Below the pieces are notes generated by a model. It ran no database searches, was not told the DNA's origin, and was given only the letters and a program-made list of their open reading frames with translations. A stretch of DNA of 64,000 bases from Limivivens faecihominis (GTDB taxonomy: Bacteria > Bacillota > Clostridia > Lachnospirales > Lachnospiraceae). The translations under genes and the position numbers were made by a program. The DNA lies in NCBI RefSeq assembly GCF_020686945.1, contig NZ_JAJEPR010000005.1:118072-182071 (forward strand), written 5' to 3'. Positions 52,301 to 60,638 of this stretch are shown piece by piece. Position 1 is the first letter of the stretch. Each line of letters begins with the position of its first letter.

Positions 52301-52473
52301 CTGACGGTAATCTTCTCCACATTACCAGACGCATCCATATTTACATAAACGGTTTCCTCTTTTTCCGGTGCTGCACTGTCTACAGTCAGAGCAGGCGCAG
52401 CCACCATGCATGCACTCAAAACAACTGCTGTCGTGGAAGCGACCGCTTTTTTCAATTTCCGATTACGGTTCAT
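49387..52473 (-). CDS. Exported YhgE/Pip-like heptad-repeat protein, no membrane helices
   Basis: 1028 residues with a signal peptide (MNRNRKLKKAVASTTAVVLSACMVAAPALTVDSAA). An N-terminal ~260-residue domain (YVNMDASGNVEKITVSDWLKN, TYYLDGQEISPEDLAGKSGKVKIRIDYTNN) is followed by several hundred residues of degenerate G-x-x-x-L heptads (LKDGVDDLVDGVSDLSDGASDL, LKSGADTLKSGTDSLKDGADTL) interrupted by a coiled-coil segment. The end YKTFAGSSEGMDSKVKFIMETGAIEAKEE matches the part found before the transmembrane region of YhgE/Pip and HAE3-type proteins, but no helices follow. So it appears a secreted, separate extracellular half. Divergent from a TetR gene with operator-like sites. Confidence 0.8.
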   Translation of the reverse strand: MNRNRKLKKAVASTTAVVLSACMVAAPALTVDSAAPEKEETVYVNMDASGNVEKITVSDWLKNAAGSAELSDSSSLSDIKNVKGDETFTQDGEKLTWQADGSDIYYQGTTDKELPVTVKLTYYLDGQEISPEDLAGKSGKVKIRIDYTNNEKETVKVNGEDREIYTPFAMISGMILSQDNFSNVKVTNGKVISDGSRNIVVGVALPGLSESIGLSDTEDLDDIDIPDYVEVEADTTNFKLDMTATVATTGVLDDLGIENLDDLKDLKDSLDELTENSLKLVDGSSDLADGTSDLKDGVDDLVDGVSDLSDGASDLYDGVKKVDDGAGDLQDGAKQLADGAGDLQSGAAQLQTGAGSLQSGAGSLQSGARSLANGAGSVKSGASDLSDGATTLSNGLNTLNTKSKDLVDGINQLNDGKGALVDGLNTLVKGITSADTGAKSLKTGVDSYTKGADSLADGTTAYVTGAGQYTSAVNSYLSGEETLNEGVQSFASQAGTLPSSMKDLYSGISTAKTGSDALVNEDTTSKLIDGITNLHESIVAIQNMIPSSSEGGSTGSEGEAATASYASIAEAVSGVDEELSNAIATLQSSIDTEESVIADLNSVLATAQSYYNSYSGAANVMEKLGSGTVSQAISDYQSVVDKLNSDITALTEKRNEQIAERDALQSVSASAENCVVLAESAEEGGTTEKTPEELIADLSKALAGLEAATNDESELKTGVIQYVAGAQELNAGLTTLEEAASPLNSSADTLAAGMKSLTDGATALTNNNNDLKNAGTSLTANGTALTTGAATLKGSSQDLKDGAKAISDGTGSLKTGATQLQAGADTLSKGLSQLATGGKTLKSGIKTLAKGGKTLASGAATLKAGTDSLKSGADTLKSGADTLKSGTDSLKDGADTLKSGTDTLKDGADTLKSGTDTLKDGTNQLLDGVGDLKDGVSDLSDGVDELKDGANDLNDGAEELRDGMKEFDEEGIQKLNEAYENNIEILVDRLDAVLDADKAYKTFAGSSEGMDSKVKFIMETGAIEAKEE

Positions 52474-52518
52474 AAGACATCCTCCTGATCTTATACTTCT
52501 ATATTTAATGTTTTCCTT

Positions 52519-52661
52519 CGTAACTGTTCAGTACCTTCACAGTTACGAGCAAAAATCCAATAAAAATCGCCTTCGGCGATGGGATTTTTGCGTGCAACTC
52601 TCGGGATTTTGGCATATTCATGCCAAAACACCTCGCGGGATAGTGGCTCCTGAATAATTAC
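52519..52661. repeat. Modular element of three hairpins with terminal GTAACTGTTCAG / CTGAATAATTAC ends
   Basis: Hairpins: CGTAACTG...CAGTTACG (52519-52547), GCAAAAATCC...GGGATTTTTGC (52549-52592, inner CGCC-TTCG-GGCG loop), TTTTGGCATATTCATGCCAAAA (52607-52628). Bracketed by terminal inverted ends shared with 48323-48372. Looks like a small non-coding mobile or REP-type repeat inserted in the 5' region of the repeat-protein gene. Confidence 0.55.
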
Positions 52662-52681
52662 TTTCATGCTATATTTATTTA

Positions 52682-52731
52682 TGACTTTCGGTCACTTTTA
52701 ATCTTATACACTAAAACTGACTAATAGTCAA
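52682..52731 (-). promoter_or_regulatory. Promoter of the repeat-protein gene with paired TetR operator-like palindromes
   Basis: Minus-strand -35 TTGACT (52726-52731), 17-bp spacer, -10 TATAAG (52703-52708). Operator-like palindromes TGAC-N5-GTCA occur twice: TGACTAATAGTCA (52718-52730), overlapping the -35 and spacer, and TGACTTTCGGTCA (52682-52694) downstream of the -10, with centres 36 bp apart. A single TetR gene faces away, so repression by it is inferred. Confidence 0.65.
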
Positions 52732-52822
52732 TATTTTTTAGAAAATCTTAATACTTTTTACGCAACAATATGATATAATAATCACAAAAAGGGGCTGGAG
52801 CCCCGAATCGGAGGAATTTTTC

Positions 52823-53599
52823 ATGAGAAAAGTAGATCAGAACAAGAAGCAGAAAAAAGATTCTCTTCTGGATGCTGCATTCGGACTCTTCATGGAGAAT
52901 GGTTTTCACAAAACTTCTATCTCCGACATCGTCAATCAGGCCGGCGTGGCAAAGGGAACCTTCTACCTTTATTTTACCGATAAGTACGATCTTCGGAACA
53001 AGCTTATCTCCCATAAAGCGATCCAGGTTTTCTCCAATGCCTACAACGCTCTTTTAAATACGGAAATCAAAACCTTTGAGGAACAGATCATTTTCATCAT
53101 CGACCACATTCTTACGCAGTTCCAGGAAGACCACTCACTGGTCTTTTTTATTTCCAAACATTTAAGCTGGGCGCTTTTCAAAAACTCCCTGATCGATGTA
53201 GCGGAGGAAGGTCAGGAAAGCATCTATGACGAGTATTGCCAGCTTTTGGAAAAATCCGGGCTGCATTTTAAAAATCCGGAGATCATGATTTATATGATCA
53301 TCGAGCTCATCAGCGGAACTAGCTATAACTCGATTCTTTACGATCAGCCCAAACCCATCAACGAGCTGAAGCCCTATCTGTATGATACGGTGAGATGCAT
53401 TATCCAGCAAAATCTCTTACCCGACAACGGTACCGGACGAGAAGTTCCGGCAGAAGAAGTCTGTCCGGTTTCCGAGCCTTCTCCCCGGTCCCAAATCGGT
53501 TCCAGCCCGGCAGCTTTCAAGAAAACCCGACGAAGCCCGGTTACGCCCGGCGCGGGCGGCGTTCTGTCCGCCCTCCATCTCGGTTACAAACCCAGCTGA
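52823..53599 (+). CDS. TetR/AcrR family transcriptional regulator
   Basis: 258 residues. The N-terminal HTH is clear: KDSLLDAAFGLFMENGFHKTSISDIVNQAGVAKGTFYLYFTDKYDLRNKLI (about 13-60). The ligand domain (about 70-200) is an all-helical TetR_C type. About 60 extra residues at the end (SEPSPRSQIGSSPAAFKKTRRSPVTPGAGG) are Pro/Ser-rich and not family-like. A GGGGCTGGAGCCCC hairpin and GGAGG lie in its short leader. Predicted to bind palindromes in the shared divergent promoter and control the repeat-protein gene and itself. Confidence 0.92.
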   Translation: MRKVDQNKKQKKDSLLDAAFGLFMENGFHKTSISDIVNQAGVAKGTFYLYFTDKYDLRNKLISHKAIQVFSNAYNALLNTEIKTFEEQIIFIIDHILTQFQEDHSLVFFISKHLSWALFKNSLIDVAEEGQESIYDEYCQLLEKSGLHFKNPEIMIYMIIELISGTSYNSILYDQPKPINELKPYLYDTVRCIIQQNLLPDNGTGREVPAEEVCPVSEPSPRSQIGSSPAAFKKTRRSPVTPGAGGVLSALHLGYKPS

Positions 53600-53625
53600 A
53601 ATACAAGAAAGAGCGGACTTCCCTT

Positions 53626-54324
53626 TCAGAGGAGGTCTGCTCTTTCTTTTTTCCATATAGCTTTCAGAAGAATCATGGCGGAAGCGCCGGCTAATAAAAG
53701 ATAAGCGGCAATTTTGGTCTCATCTCCGGTTTTTACTTTTTTCAGAGGCTGACTTTGGCGGGGCGGCTCGCTCTCCGGTGTATTTTTCAGAACCAGTTCC
53801 ACTTTAGGCAGGGTTTTCACTTCATAATCCCATACCATTTTGCCGGAAATCTTTTCCCCCTGGGGAACGGACACCAGATACGGATCTATTTTTTCAAAGC
53901 GTTTTGCCGTTTTTTCGCTGGAACTCTGCCAGATGAGATACATCCCCGGTTTCAAATTTTCAAAAAGAGCTTTTCCGTTCTCATCCGTCCTGGCTGAAAA
54001 TCCCGTTTTTCCTTTTTGCTGATAGAGAGCCTGGAGTTTTTTAGCTGCCAGAAGCGCCTCAGAGGCTTTCATTCCTTCTAATTTTAAACTACTCTCCGCA
54101 AAATCCGGAAGCAGAGAATAAGAAACCTGCCCTTCGGAAAATTTAAGATCCGCAACCTCTATAAACTCCAGACCAGCTCCCTCTACAGCAGTCTTTTCTT
54201 CCTCATAAAAAAGCGTCACCGTCAAAGTCCCCTGGCGATTCTCATCCGGACTATCTGCCGAACTTTCCAGAACCCGCCAGAAAAAGAGCCCAAACAACAA
54301 CAACAGCAAAAAACTTTTTTTCAC
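53626..54324 (-). CDS. Pilin-like basal/ancillary protein with prealbumin-type domain
   Basis: 232 residues from GTG 54324, which overlaps the sortase stop (GTGA). Signal peptide KKSFLLLLLFGLFFWRVLESSA; a prealbumin/Cna-B-like region (GLEFIEVADLKFSEGQVSYSLL ... TDENGKALFENLKPGMYLIWQ, with the 'GxY..' strand end); and a C-terminal tail PLKKVKTGDETKIAAYLLLAGASAMILLKAIWKKERADLL. The sorting signal reads VKTGD instead of LPxTG, so recognition by sortase C or housekeeping sortase is uncertain. By position it is the last gene and may be the pilus base. Confidence 0.75.
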   Translation of the reverse strand: MKKSFLLLLLFGLFFWRVLESSADSPDENRQGTLTVTLFYEEEKTAVEGAGLEFIEVADLKFSEGQVSYSLLPDFAESSLKLEGMKASEALLAAKKLQALYQQKGKTGFSARTDENGKALFENLKPGMYLIWQSSSEKTAKRFEKIDPYLVSVPQGEKISGKMVWDYEVKTLPKVELVLKNTPESEPPRQSQPLKKVKTGDETKIAAYLLLAGASAMILLKAIWKKERADLL

Positions 54325-55037
54325 AGGGAATCCCCCTTTCCATTGATCCGATGCCCCCGCACCAGAAGGCGGTGGGTATTGATCGCGTAGGGCGTACACG
54401 TCACCAGCGTCACATAATCTTTTCCTTTTTCAATGGCAAGATCCTCCACCTCCTCCGGCTCCACCACCTGGATCTGATCCACCTCATAGGTCAGCCGTTT
54501 GTTCAGAACTGTGATAAAAAACTGGTCGCCCTCTTCCATTTTATCCAAGTCCGTGAAAAGTTTGGCTCTTGGAAGCCCCCGATGGCCGGAAATTACGCAA
54601 TGGGCGCTCTCTCCTCCCACTGGAAGGCTGCTCCATTCCAGATGCCCTGCAGCAATCTGGAGCGCGGATTCTTTGGTCCCGTGATAAATGGGCAGGCGGC
54701 AGCCGATCTTCGGAATCTCGATATAGGCCATGATCCCGTCACCGGAAACATTCAGAAGTTTTTCGTAGCGTTCCTTCTGTTCCTCCGTCAGGGCATACCG
54801 GGTGCTCTGTTCCGCCAGGGCCCGATTGTATTCCCGGGCCTCTCTCCAGAGCCGGGCATATTCTTCCGCATCCATCTCATCCACCTTTCCCGCATAGTCA
54901 GAAATCGCCTGGGACTGCCGGGAGGCATTCCACCAGTTGCTGAAAGTCGGATACAGCAGCAAGGACACACCTGCAAAAAGCAACAGCGCCAGAACGCTAT
55001 TAAATATGAAGTTTCCCTTCTTTTTCTTTCCTTTCAT
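54321..55037 (-). CDS. Class C sortase (pilin polymerase)
   Basis: 238 residues. N-terminal membrane helix (FNSVLALLLFAGVSLLLYPTF), a lid region with YARLWREAREYNRALAEQ, then the sortase beta-barrel: His in VISGHRGLPRAKLFTDLDKM, catalytic Cys in VTLVTCTPYAINTHRLLVRGHR, Arg in the same strand. Polymerises LPxTG pilins by isopeptide bonds. It sits between the major pilin and the small pilin. Missing here is the C-terminal second helix of some class C enzymes, though the short end is common. Confidence 0.92.
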   Translation of the reverse strand: MKGKKKKGNFIFNSVLALLLFAGVSLLLYPTFSNWWNASRQSQAISDYAGKVDEMDAEEYARLWREAREYNRALAEQSTRYALTEEQKERYEKLLNVSGDGIMAYIEIPKIGCRLPIYHGTKESALQIAAGHLEWSSLPVGGESAHCVISGHRGLPRAKLFTDLDKMEEGDQFFITVLNKRLTYEVDQIQVVEPEEVEDLAIEKGKDYVTLVTCTPYAINTHRLLVRGHRINGKGDSL

Positions 55038-55101
55038 TGCAGTTTTCTCCTCACTGCTGCACCGCCGGAGAAAGCTTTCTCCCCGGCCATGCAGCGAATT
55101 T

Positions 55102-56580
55102 TTAAGCTTCCTTATGGAAGTATTTTTTCAGTAAAAGAACAGCGGCAGCAGCCAGAATCAGGAGTGCGCCCGCGATATAAAGAACCGTGGTGCCCATGCC
55201 GCCGGTGCTGGGGAGTTCGGTGCCCTTTTTGTTCACGATCTGTACGCCGTTCTTATAAACGTTACCATCCATGGTTATTGTATTATTTCCGCCTTCCATC
55301 TTTACTTCCTTGCGTTCCTTCAGTTTATTAAAACCGTCAGGAGCTTTTATCTCTTCCAGGTAATAGGTGTCTGCATCCAGACCCTTTATTTCCACATAGC
55401 CAGCTTCGATCGTTGCAGGAGTAAAACCTTCGGCCTTTGTCTCGGCTTCTGTTGCTACACGGTAAACGCCATCCGTTTCCTTCACAAGAATAATTTCTTT
55501 TCCGCCGGTCTTTGCATCGTAAAGCTTAAATTCCGCTCCCGTCAGAAGTTTCTTCTCTTCATCCAGTTTTACCAGGCCAAATTTAAAAGTCTTAGTTTCA
55601 GTCTGTTTCCATTCTGTGGTGCTGGCTTCACCGTATTCCAAACGGGTGTCGTTTAAGTTTGCATCGGTGGAGATTACTGCTTTTTCGTTGAGGGTTGCGA
55701 AATAGGTTACTACCAGGTCTGTATCTTCAGTAATCGTGTCAAGATATGCCTGGGCAAATACGATCTCGAAAGTGCAGGTATAATCGGTGGTGCCGTCCTT
55801 TTTCTGGTGTGGTCTGTCAAACTGCACCGTATAATCTGTTCCTTTCTCCAGACCTTCTATGGAAATGCTGTCTGGATTCAAAGTCAGACCTTCGGTCATT
55901 TTATCGTGAAGGACGTAGCTCTGAGCACCTTTTTTTGCATGGATAGTGGTTCTAAATTCTACAGTGTCACCGATCTGAGCTGTGTTTGTGGAGCCAAATT
56001 CACCCGTGGAATCCTCCTTAACTTCCTTATCGACCGTAGGTTCTTCGTTCTTCTCTGCTATCGTCACTTCTTTTGCCGTGGTATCCAGGAAACAGAGGGT
56101 ACCAAGGGTCGTGTCTACCAGATAGTAGCCAAGGTTCAGATTGTCAAAAACTACCGTGTTCCCTGTTGCTGTTCTGGAAATAGGGGTGATTTTTGCGGAT
56201 TCCTCCGGATTTTCCGGATCTGTTTTTTCCAACTCTTTTGCTTTTGCCAGAGCCAATTTGGCAAAAGCTGCCGGATCCGCATCCTTTTTCCAGCTCACAT
56301 ATCCCCCCTGCCCGTCAAAACTCAAATAAGTCGTCTGGCTTCTCAGCCAGTTTTCCCAGGCTGGAACTGCTTTATAAGCATATGCTTTTTTCACCGTGTC
56401 AAAGCTTTCCAATACCAGAAGCTGATAGACCTTATAGGTCTCCCCCTCCACTGCATTATTGATCGTGATTTTTCCGGTGTCATCATTGGTTCCGCTGGTC
56501 GCAAAAACGGACACTGCCATGGAAAATACCATGATTATCGTCAGTAAAAAGCTAATGAATTTCTTCATTTCTTCCATCAT
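55102..56580 (-). CDS. SpaA/FimA-type major pilin with LPSTGG
   Basis: 492 residues from ATG 56580; ATGs at 56577 or 56568 (MKKFISFLLTIIM) are nearly as good, as AAAGGAAAGG precedes them. Signal peptide ends near AVSVFA. Two to three Cna-B/SpaA-type domains follow: GNTVVFDNLNLGYYLVDTTLGTLCFLD, then KFGLVKLDEEKKLLTGAEFKLYDAKTGG with Lys and 'YYLEEIKAPDGF' glutamate for isopeptide crosslinks. LPSTGG at 456-461, hydrophobic helix and basic tail. Start overlaps the end of the VWA gene by 29 bp. Confidence 0.92.
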   Translation of the reverse strand: MMEEMKKFISFLLTIIMVFSMAVSVFATSGTNDDTGKITINNAVEGETYKVYQLLVLESFDTVKKAYAYKAVPAWENWLRSQTTYLSFDGQGGYVSWKKDADPAAFAKLALAKAKELEKTDPENPEESAKITPISRTATGNTVVFDNLNLGYYLVDTTLGTLCFLDTTAKEVTIAEKNEEPTVDKEVKEDSTGEFGSTNTAQIGDTVEFRTTIHAKKGAQSYVLHDKMTEGLTLNPDSISIEGLEKGTDYTVQFDRPHQKKDGTTDYTCTFEIVFAQAYLDTITEDTDLVVTYFATLNEKAVISTDANLNDTRLEYGEASTTEWKQTETKTFKFGLVKLDEEKKLLTGAEFKLYDAKTGGKEIILVKETDGVYRVATEAETKAEGFTPATIEAGYVEIKGLDADTYYLEEIKAPDGFNKLKERKEVKMEGGNNTITMDGNVYKNGVQIVNKKGTELPSTGGMGTTVLYIAGALLILAAAAVLLLKKYFHKEA

Positions 56581-59401
56581 CCTTTCCTTTTATTTTTTTA
56601 TACAATAGGAAGAGAGACGCCACGAAAAGCGTCAGCCATCCACCTGTCGTATACCACAGGATTCCCATTCCGCCGGTGCTTGGAAGCTCATACCGGGTAC
56701 TGTTTGTTACAACTCCACTCCAAGGCCGCGCCGTACCATCTGCAGCCGTGAGAAGATTTCCATTCCGGTCAATCGTCTTTATTGTCAGTTCATTGTAAGC
56801 TGCCGTCAGTAAATACTGATTTCCATTGGAATAATAGTCCTCTGGCACTTTACTCTCCGTCATCCGGTACTGATGCCCGGAGGGAATCGCAGTAAAAGAG
56901 ACCTTCCCGTTTTCATCTGAAACTGCTTTTTTGTTCGGGATAACCGTTATCGTCCCGTCACCATGACAGAGCCTGCATTTTTCCGTATCATGACTCAGAG
57001 TAAATTCCGCTCCGGCTACCGCCTGGCCATGGGGATCCTGTTTTGAAAATTCCAGCTCCACCAGATAGCCTTTTACCGAGGGAATCTGGAACTCCATCGT
57101 TTTTGGTTCAGAAGCTGTAACATTATCACCATCACCCTCAAAGATCTGATAGGTCAGCGACGTGGTATCATTGGTGTCGTAATCCTTGTTTTCAGTGAAA
57201 CCTGCCGCTTCATTCTTCAGGCGGACGCGATAAACCAGCTGATAAGTATAAATTTGCGAAGTACCGCTTCCTGTCTCCACATAACCCGATTTTTTCAGAT
57301 CCCAGCGGATCGTCGTTTTATCCGAATCATAGACAGCTGTGTTTTCACCGCCGTTTTCGTGTGCCCCGCTGAGGTTTTCTTTGACAAGCTCCGGCGTCTG
57401 ATTATAAAAACCGATAAATTCCACCATCTGGGAAGCCGTGCCAGAGAAGGGCAGCGGATCGTTGGCTACCCACTGAGCTTCTGCTGTGATCTCGTTAAAG
57501 TCACGAATCTTGGCAAAAATTTCTTCGTAGGCCTTTTGAAGACCTGTCAAATCGGTGCTGTCGTAATAGTAGCCTGAACCGATGCTGTTGCGAAGCCAGG
57601 TTTTGTAGGCCTCGGTACTGGCGGCATCGCCGATTTCATAGGTAGTACCAGTACGGTCTACAACAGAAAAACCATCTGCCTTTTCCGACTGTGTGGTATA
57701 CTGCTGAATGGTCTGACCACCTACGTCCACACCGATTGAGAAAATAGTAATGCTTGATGCCTTGACCTCGGCCGCTTTGTTGCGGGCGCGAATAGCCGCT
57801 TCGTTGCTGTAGCTGGTGCCGTAAGTACAGGGTTTATTTAAAACTCGATCTTTAAATCTTGTACCTGCTGAATCATACGGATCATATCCATTGTAACCAC
57901 TGCTAATATAAGTCGTAGGGAAACCGTCACTCAGAAAAATAATATATTTATTCTTATTTGTTGCCCCTTGCAGCATATCCTTTCCCATAGAAAGGCCCGC
58001 CTCGATATTCGTAAATCGGGAATGGTCATCTTTATACCCGGCTTTATCAATAATTTTCTCAGTTTCAGTCCTCATAGTATTTTTCAATGTATTCGCCTGA
58101 TCCTGGCTGCTACAGGACTGAAGCCCGAAGATCTCATGTGCATCGGTATTAAAGGCCACATACCCAACCTTGCTGATTTCCTGAGAAGTGGAACTCTCCG
58201 CAAACTGATCCAGAAACGTTTCTGCCGCTGTCATAGCCGCCTGATAACGAGTCGTACCACCAAAACCATTGGTCATCGTATTGGAAATATCCATCACAAT
58301 AACCACAGCCATATCCGGATCCTTGTAAACCTCCAGAATATCCCTCGGCGTGCTTACCTGAAGCGTGATATCAAACACATTTTCCAGATCCGTTCCCTGG
58401 ATCGTTTTACTAATCGTTACTCCATCCTCAGAAGTCTCGCTTCCGCCTTGATTTACAACCTGAACATCTGACGGCTGCGGAACCCGGGCGCTTCGGCGCT
58501 GATTCATCTGCGCTTCCATACTCTGAAAAGATACTGCGGTTCCTTCCGCTTCCACCTCAGCATCGGCTCCCGCATAGCCGCTGTACTGCTGAAACCAGCC
58601 GCTGTTTATCAGACTGAGCCAGGCATTTCCTTCGGCCCGCTCCGCCATACGATTGTAGTAGACTTCCAGTAAAGCCTTTAAGCGCTCAGACAAGTCCTTG
58701 TAATCCTCCTCCGTCAGCCCTTCTTCTTCATAGGATTTCCGGATCTCTTCCAGGAGTGTTTGCGCCTCCAGCCAGTTGTCATCCTGGATTCCGGAAGCTT
58801 CAAACAAAACCAGTTTTTCCTGGAAAGCAACAAAATTGGCATGCTGCTTCTCCGTATCTATTTCGGATTCCGTTTTCGTCTCCGATTCTGTTTCCGTTTC
58901 TGTTTCAGCTTCGGACTCGGTTTCCTGTTCAGAAACGGTTTCCGACTCAGACTCAGTTTCTGCTTGCGTTTCCACTTTTGTCTCGGTTTCTGTGCCAGGC
59001 TCAGATTCTGACTCTGTCTCCGGATTCAAATCAGAGGCTGTCTCTGTTTCCCATTCGGTTTCCAGTTGGAAATCCGCTTCCGTCGCCCGGATCGTTTCTG
59101 TTTCCGTTTCCGGAAGATTCTCTGAGTTGGCGACACTTTCAGACTCCGAAACCGGTTCCGAATGAGCTTCTGTTGTTATTTCACTCTCCGTTTCCGTTAC
59201 AAGCTCCGTCTCTGATAGTAATACTTCCATTCCGGCCTGTGTCTCTGGCTGAAACTCAGAAAGCGGTTCCGATGCTGCTTCCGCCTGGTTTCCCACCACC
59301 TGAACACAGCCTGCCACCAGCAGCAACACCAGCAGAAAACTCAGGCTCCGCCGCCAGAAACTCCCACGACAATCTTTTCTTTCCTTCCTTTTATGAAACA
59401 T
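56552..59401 (-). CDS. Pilus tip adhesin with VWA domain and Glu/Thr-rich stalk
   Basis: 949 residues. Signal peptide through AEA (~43), then a ~150-residue Ser/Glu/Thr-rich segment (TETESEITTEAHSEPVS) of spacer type, a helical segment (about 200-270), a von Willebrand A domain (roughly 360-600) with MIDAS-like DISNT (canonical DxSxS/T start) and DGFPTT, then a SpaA-type domain (VELEFSKQDPHGQAVAGAEFTLSHD), LPSTGGMG at 906-911, helix and basic tail. Clearly the tip adhesin of a three-gene sortase C pilus operon. The CRLCHGDG turn could bind metal; this is inference. Confidence 0.9.
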   Translation of the reverse strand: MFHKRKERKDCRGSFWRRSLSFLLVLLLVAGCVQVVGNQAEAASEPLSEFQPETQAGMEVLLSETELVTETESEITTEAHSEPVSESESVANSENLPETETETIRATEADFQLETEWETETASDLNPETESESEPGTETETKVETQAETESESETVSEQETESEAETETETESETKTESEIDTEKQHANFVAFQEKLVLFEASGIQDDNWLEAQTLLEEIRKSYEEEGLTEEDYKDLSERLKALLEVYYNRMAERAEGNAWLSLINSGWFQQYSGYAGADAEVEAEGTAVSFQSMEAQMNQRRSARVPQPSDVQVVNQGGSETSEDGVTISKTIQGTDLENVFDITLQVSTPRDILEVYKDPDMAVVIVMDISNTMTNGFGGTTRYQAAMTAAETFLDQFAESSTSQEISKVGYVAFNTDAHEIFGLQSCSSQDQANTLKNTMRTETEKIIDKAGYKDDHSRFTNIEAGLSMGKDMLQGATNKNKYIIFLSDGFPTTYISSGYNGYDPYDSAGTRFKDRVLNKPCTYGTSYSNEAAIRARNKAAEVKASSITIFSIGVDVGGQTIQQYTTQSEKADGFSVVDRTGTTYEIGDAASTEAYKTWLRNSIGSGYYYDSTDLTGLQKAYEEIFAKIRDFNEITAEAQWVANDPLPFSGTASQMVEFIGFYNQTPELVKENLSGAHENGGENTAVYDSDKTTIRWDLKKSGYVETGSGTSQIYTYQLVYRVRLKNEAAGFTENKDYDTNDTTSLTYQIFEGDGDNVTASEPKTMEFQIPSVKGYLVELEFSKQDPHGQAVAGAEFTLSHDTEKCRLCHGDGTITVIPNKKAVSDENGKVSFTAIPSGHQYRMTESKVPEDYYSNGNQYLLTAAYNELTIKTIDRNGNLLTAADGTARPWSGVVTNSTRYELPSTGGMGILWYTTGGWLTLFVASLFLLYKKIKGKDDGRNEEIH

Positions 59402-59442
59402 TTCTTATCTCTCCTTTTCCCAAAAGAACTCATTTTTCCCCA

Positions 59443-59496
59443 ATAAAAAACATTCAGATAACATCTGTGGCAATCACAAAATCTTATCTGAATGTT
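59443..59496 (-). terminator. Terminator-like hairpin between mcrC and the pilus operon
   Basis: ACATTCAGATAA / TTATCTGAATGT perfect 12-bp stem with a 22-nt loop, then TTTTTTATT on the minus strand. Confidence 0.75.
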
Positions 59497-59576
59497 CTTT
59501 ATTCCTTTTATGTGCAAGTAAATTCAAGCGCTCCTGCCGAACACTTTAAAAACAATATATGTTTTCTGTCTCAGCT

Positions 59577-60638
59577 TTATGATTCCGATTCTAAAAATTT
59601 ATCCGCCTCTTCAAAGTATTCTTCCACAATCCCGTCCAGCTGCTTTCTGATCTCAGTAAAATCAAGATTCAAATCCAGCGTCCTTACACAAATCCAGTTC
59701 CCGCTCATCTTATATTTCTGGTCCGGCTGGATTTTCTCCTCTGTCCGGGCATACAAAAGCATACCCGCAACCTCATGGGGCTGATCCTTCAATTCATACT
59801 CTTTGTTCTTAACATAGGTAAAAATCTGATATAAATTGTCGGAATGAAGTTTATGTTTTCCATATTGTACCCTCGTCGTATGTTCATAGTATTTCGCATC
59901 AATGATAAGTACCTTTTCCTCCCTGGAAAGCATAAGATCCGTCTGCATCACCGGAAGCATATCACTGGAATCCGAATCCAACTGCCAGAAAATCTGCGAT
60001 GCATTTACCGTAAGCTCCGGATGCTCTTTCCTGTAATACTCCAGAATAAACTTCTCATAAAGCCTGCACATTCTCTGTTCATCTATAAACTGCATCAGCT
60101 TCATGCTTCCATCTGCCGTCGTCTGCAGCAGTCCTTTCAGCACCAGGCAGCATATGGATATCAGCATACGATACGTCTGATTATTCCTTGCATACTGCTG
60201 GTTCCAATCAATGGAAGAAAGCTCAAGCTCCTGTACATCCGCAAAGAAAACCAAGAGCTTCCGGATTTCCTTTTTCCTCAACTTGTTAATATCTCCATGA
60301 AGAAGCTTCAAGAGGGTGGTTTTAATGATTCGATTCCGATAGGTATCCACTGAAAATTCATCATAAGTGCAAACCATCTGCCTTCTGAGCAGAGTCTGTG
60401 TTTTGATGGATTCCGTAAGATCTATTTTTCCCCTGATCCCGGATAAGGTATCCGTCTCAGAAACATACTCTCGCTCAAGCCCTCTCTTTATCTGCAGCGA
60501 AACACCCTTTATCAGGATTGCCGCACATAGTTCGGCCACATTATGAAATTGTTCTGTGGCCACACTCCTGTATCCGTCTTCATTGAGGACCCGAAATGCA
60601 TAAGCCAGCATATGGTAAATATTCTGAACAGGTATCAC
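59577..60638 (-). CDS. mcrC: McrC-like nuclease subunit of a McrBC restriction system
   Basis: 353 residues from GTG 60638 (AAGGAG nine bases upstream; overlaps the mcrB TGA as GTGA). An N-terminal MIPVQNIYHMLAYAFRVL region and a PD-(D/E)XK nuclease at about 235-265: PVMQTDLMLSREEKVLIIDAKYYEHTTRVQ gives D...D-x-K. McrC activates the McrB GTPase and cuts modified DNA. The longer upstream ATG is not used because it lies inside mcrB without a ribosome site. Confidence 0.88.
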   Translation of the reverse strand: MIPVQNIYHMLAYAFRVLNEDGYRSVATEQFHNVAELCAAILIKGVSLQIKRGLEREYVSETDTLSGIRGKIDLTESIKTQTLLRRQMVCTYDEFSVDTYRNRIIKTTLLKLLHGDINKLRKKEIRKLLVFFADVQELELSSIDWNQQYARNNQTYRMLISICCLVLKGLLQTTADGSMKLMQFIDEQRMCRLYEKFILEYYRKEHPELTVNASQIFWQLDSDSSDMLPVMQTDLMLSREEKVLIIDAKYYEHTTRVQYGKHKLHSDNLYQIFTYVKNKEYELKDQPHEVAGMLLYARTEEKIQPDQKYKMSGNWICVRTLDLNLDFTEIRKQLDGIVEEYFEEADKFLESES

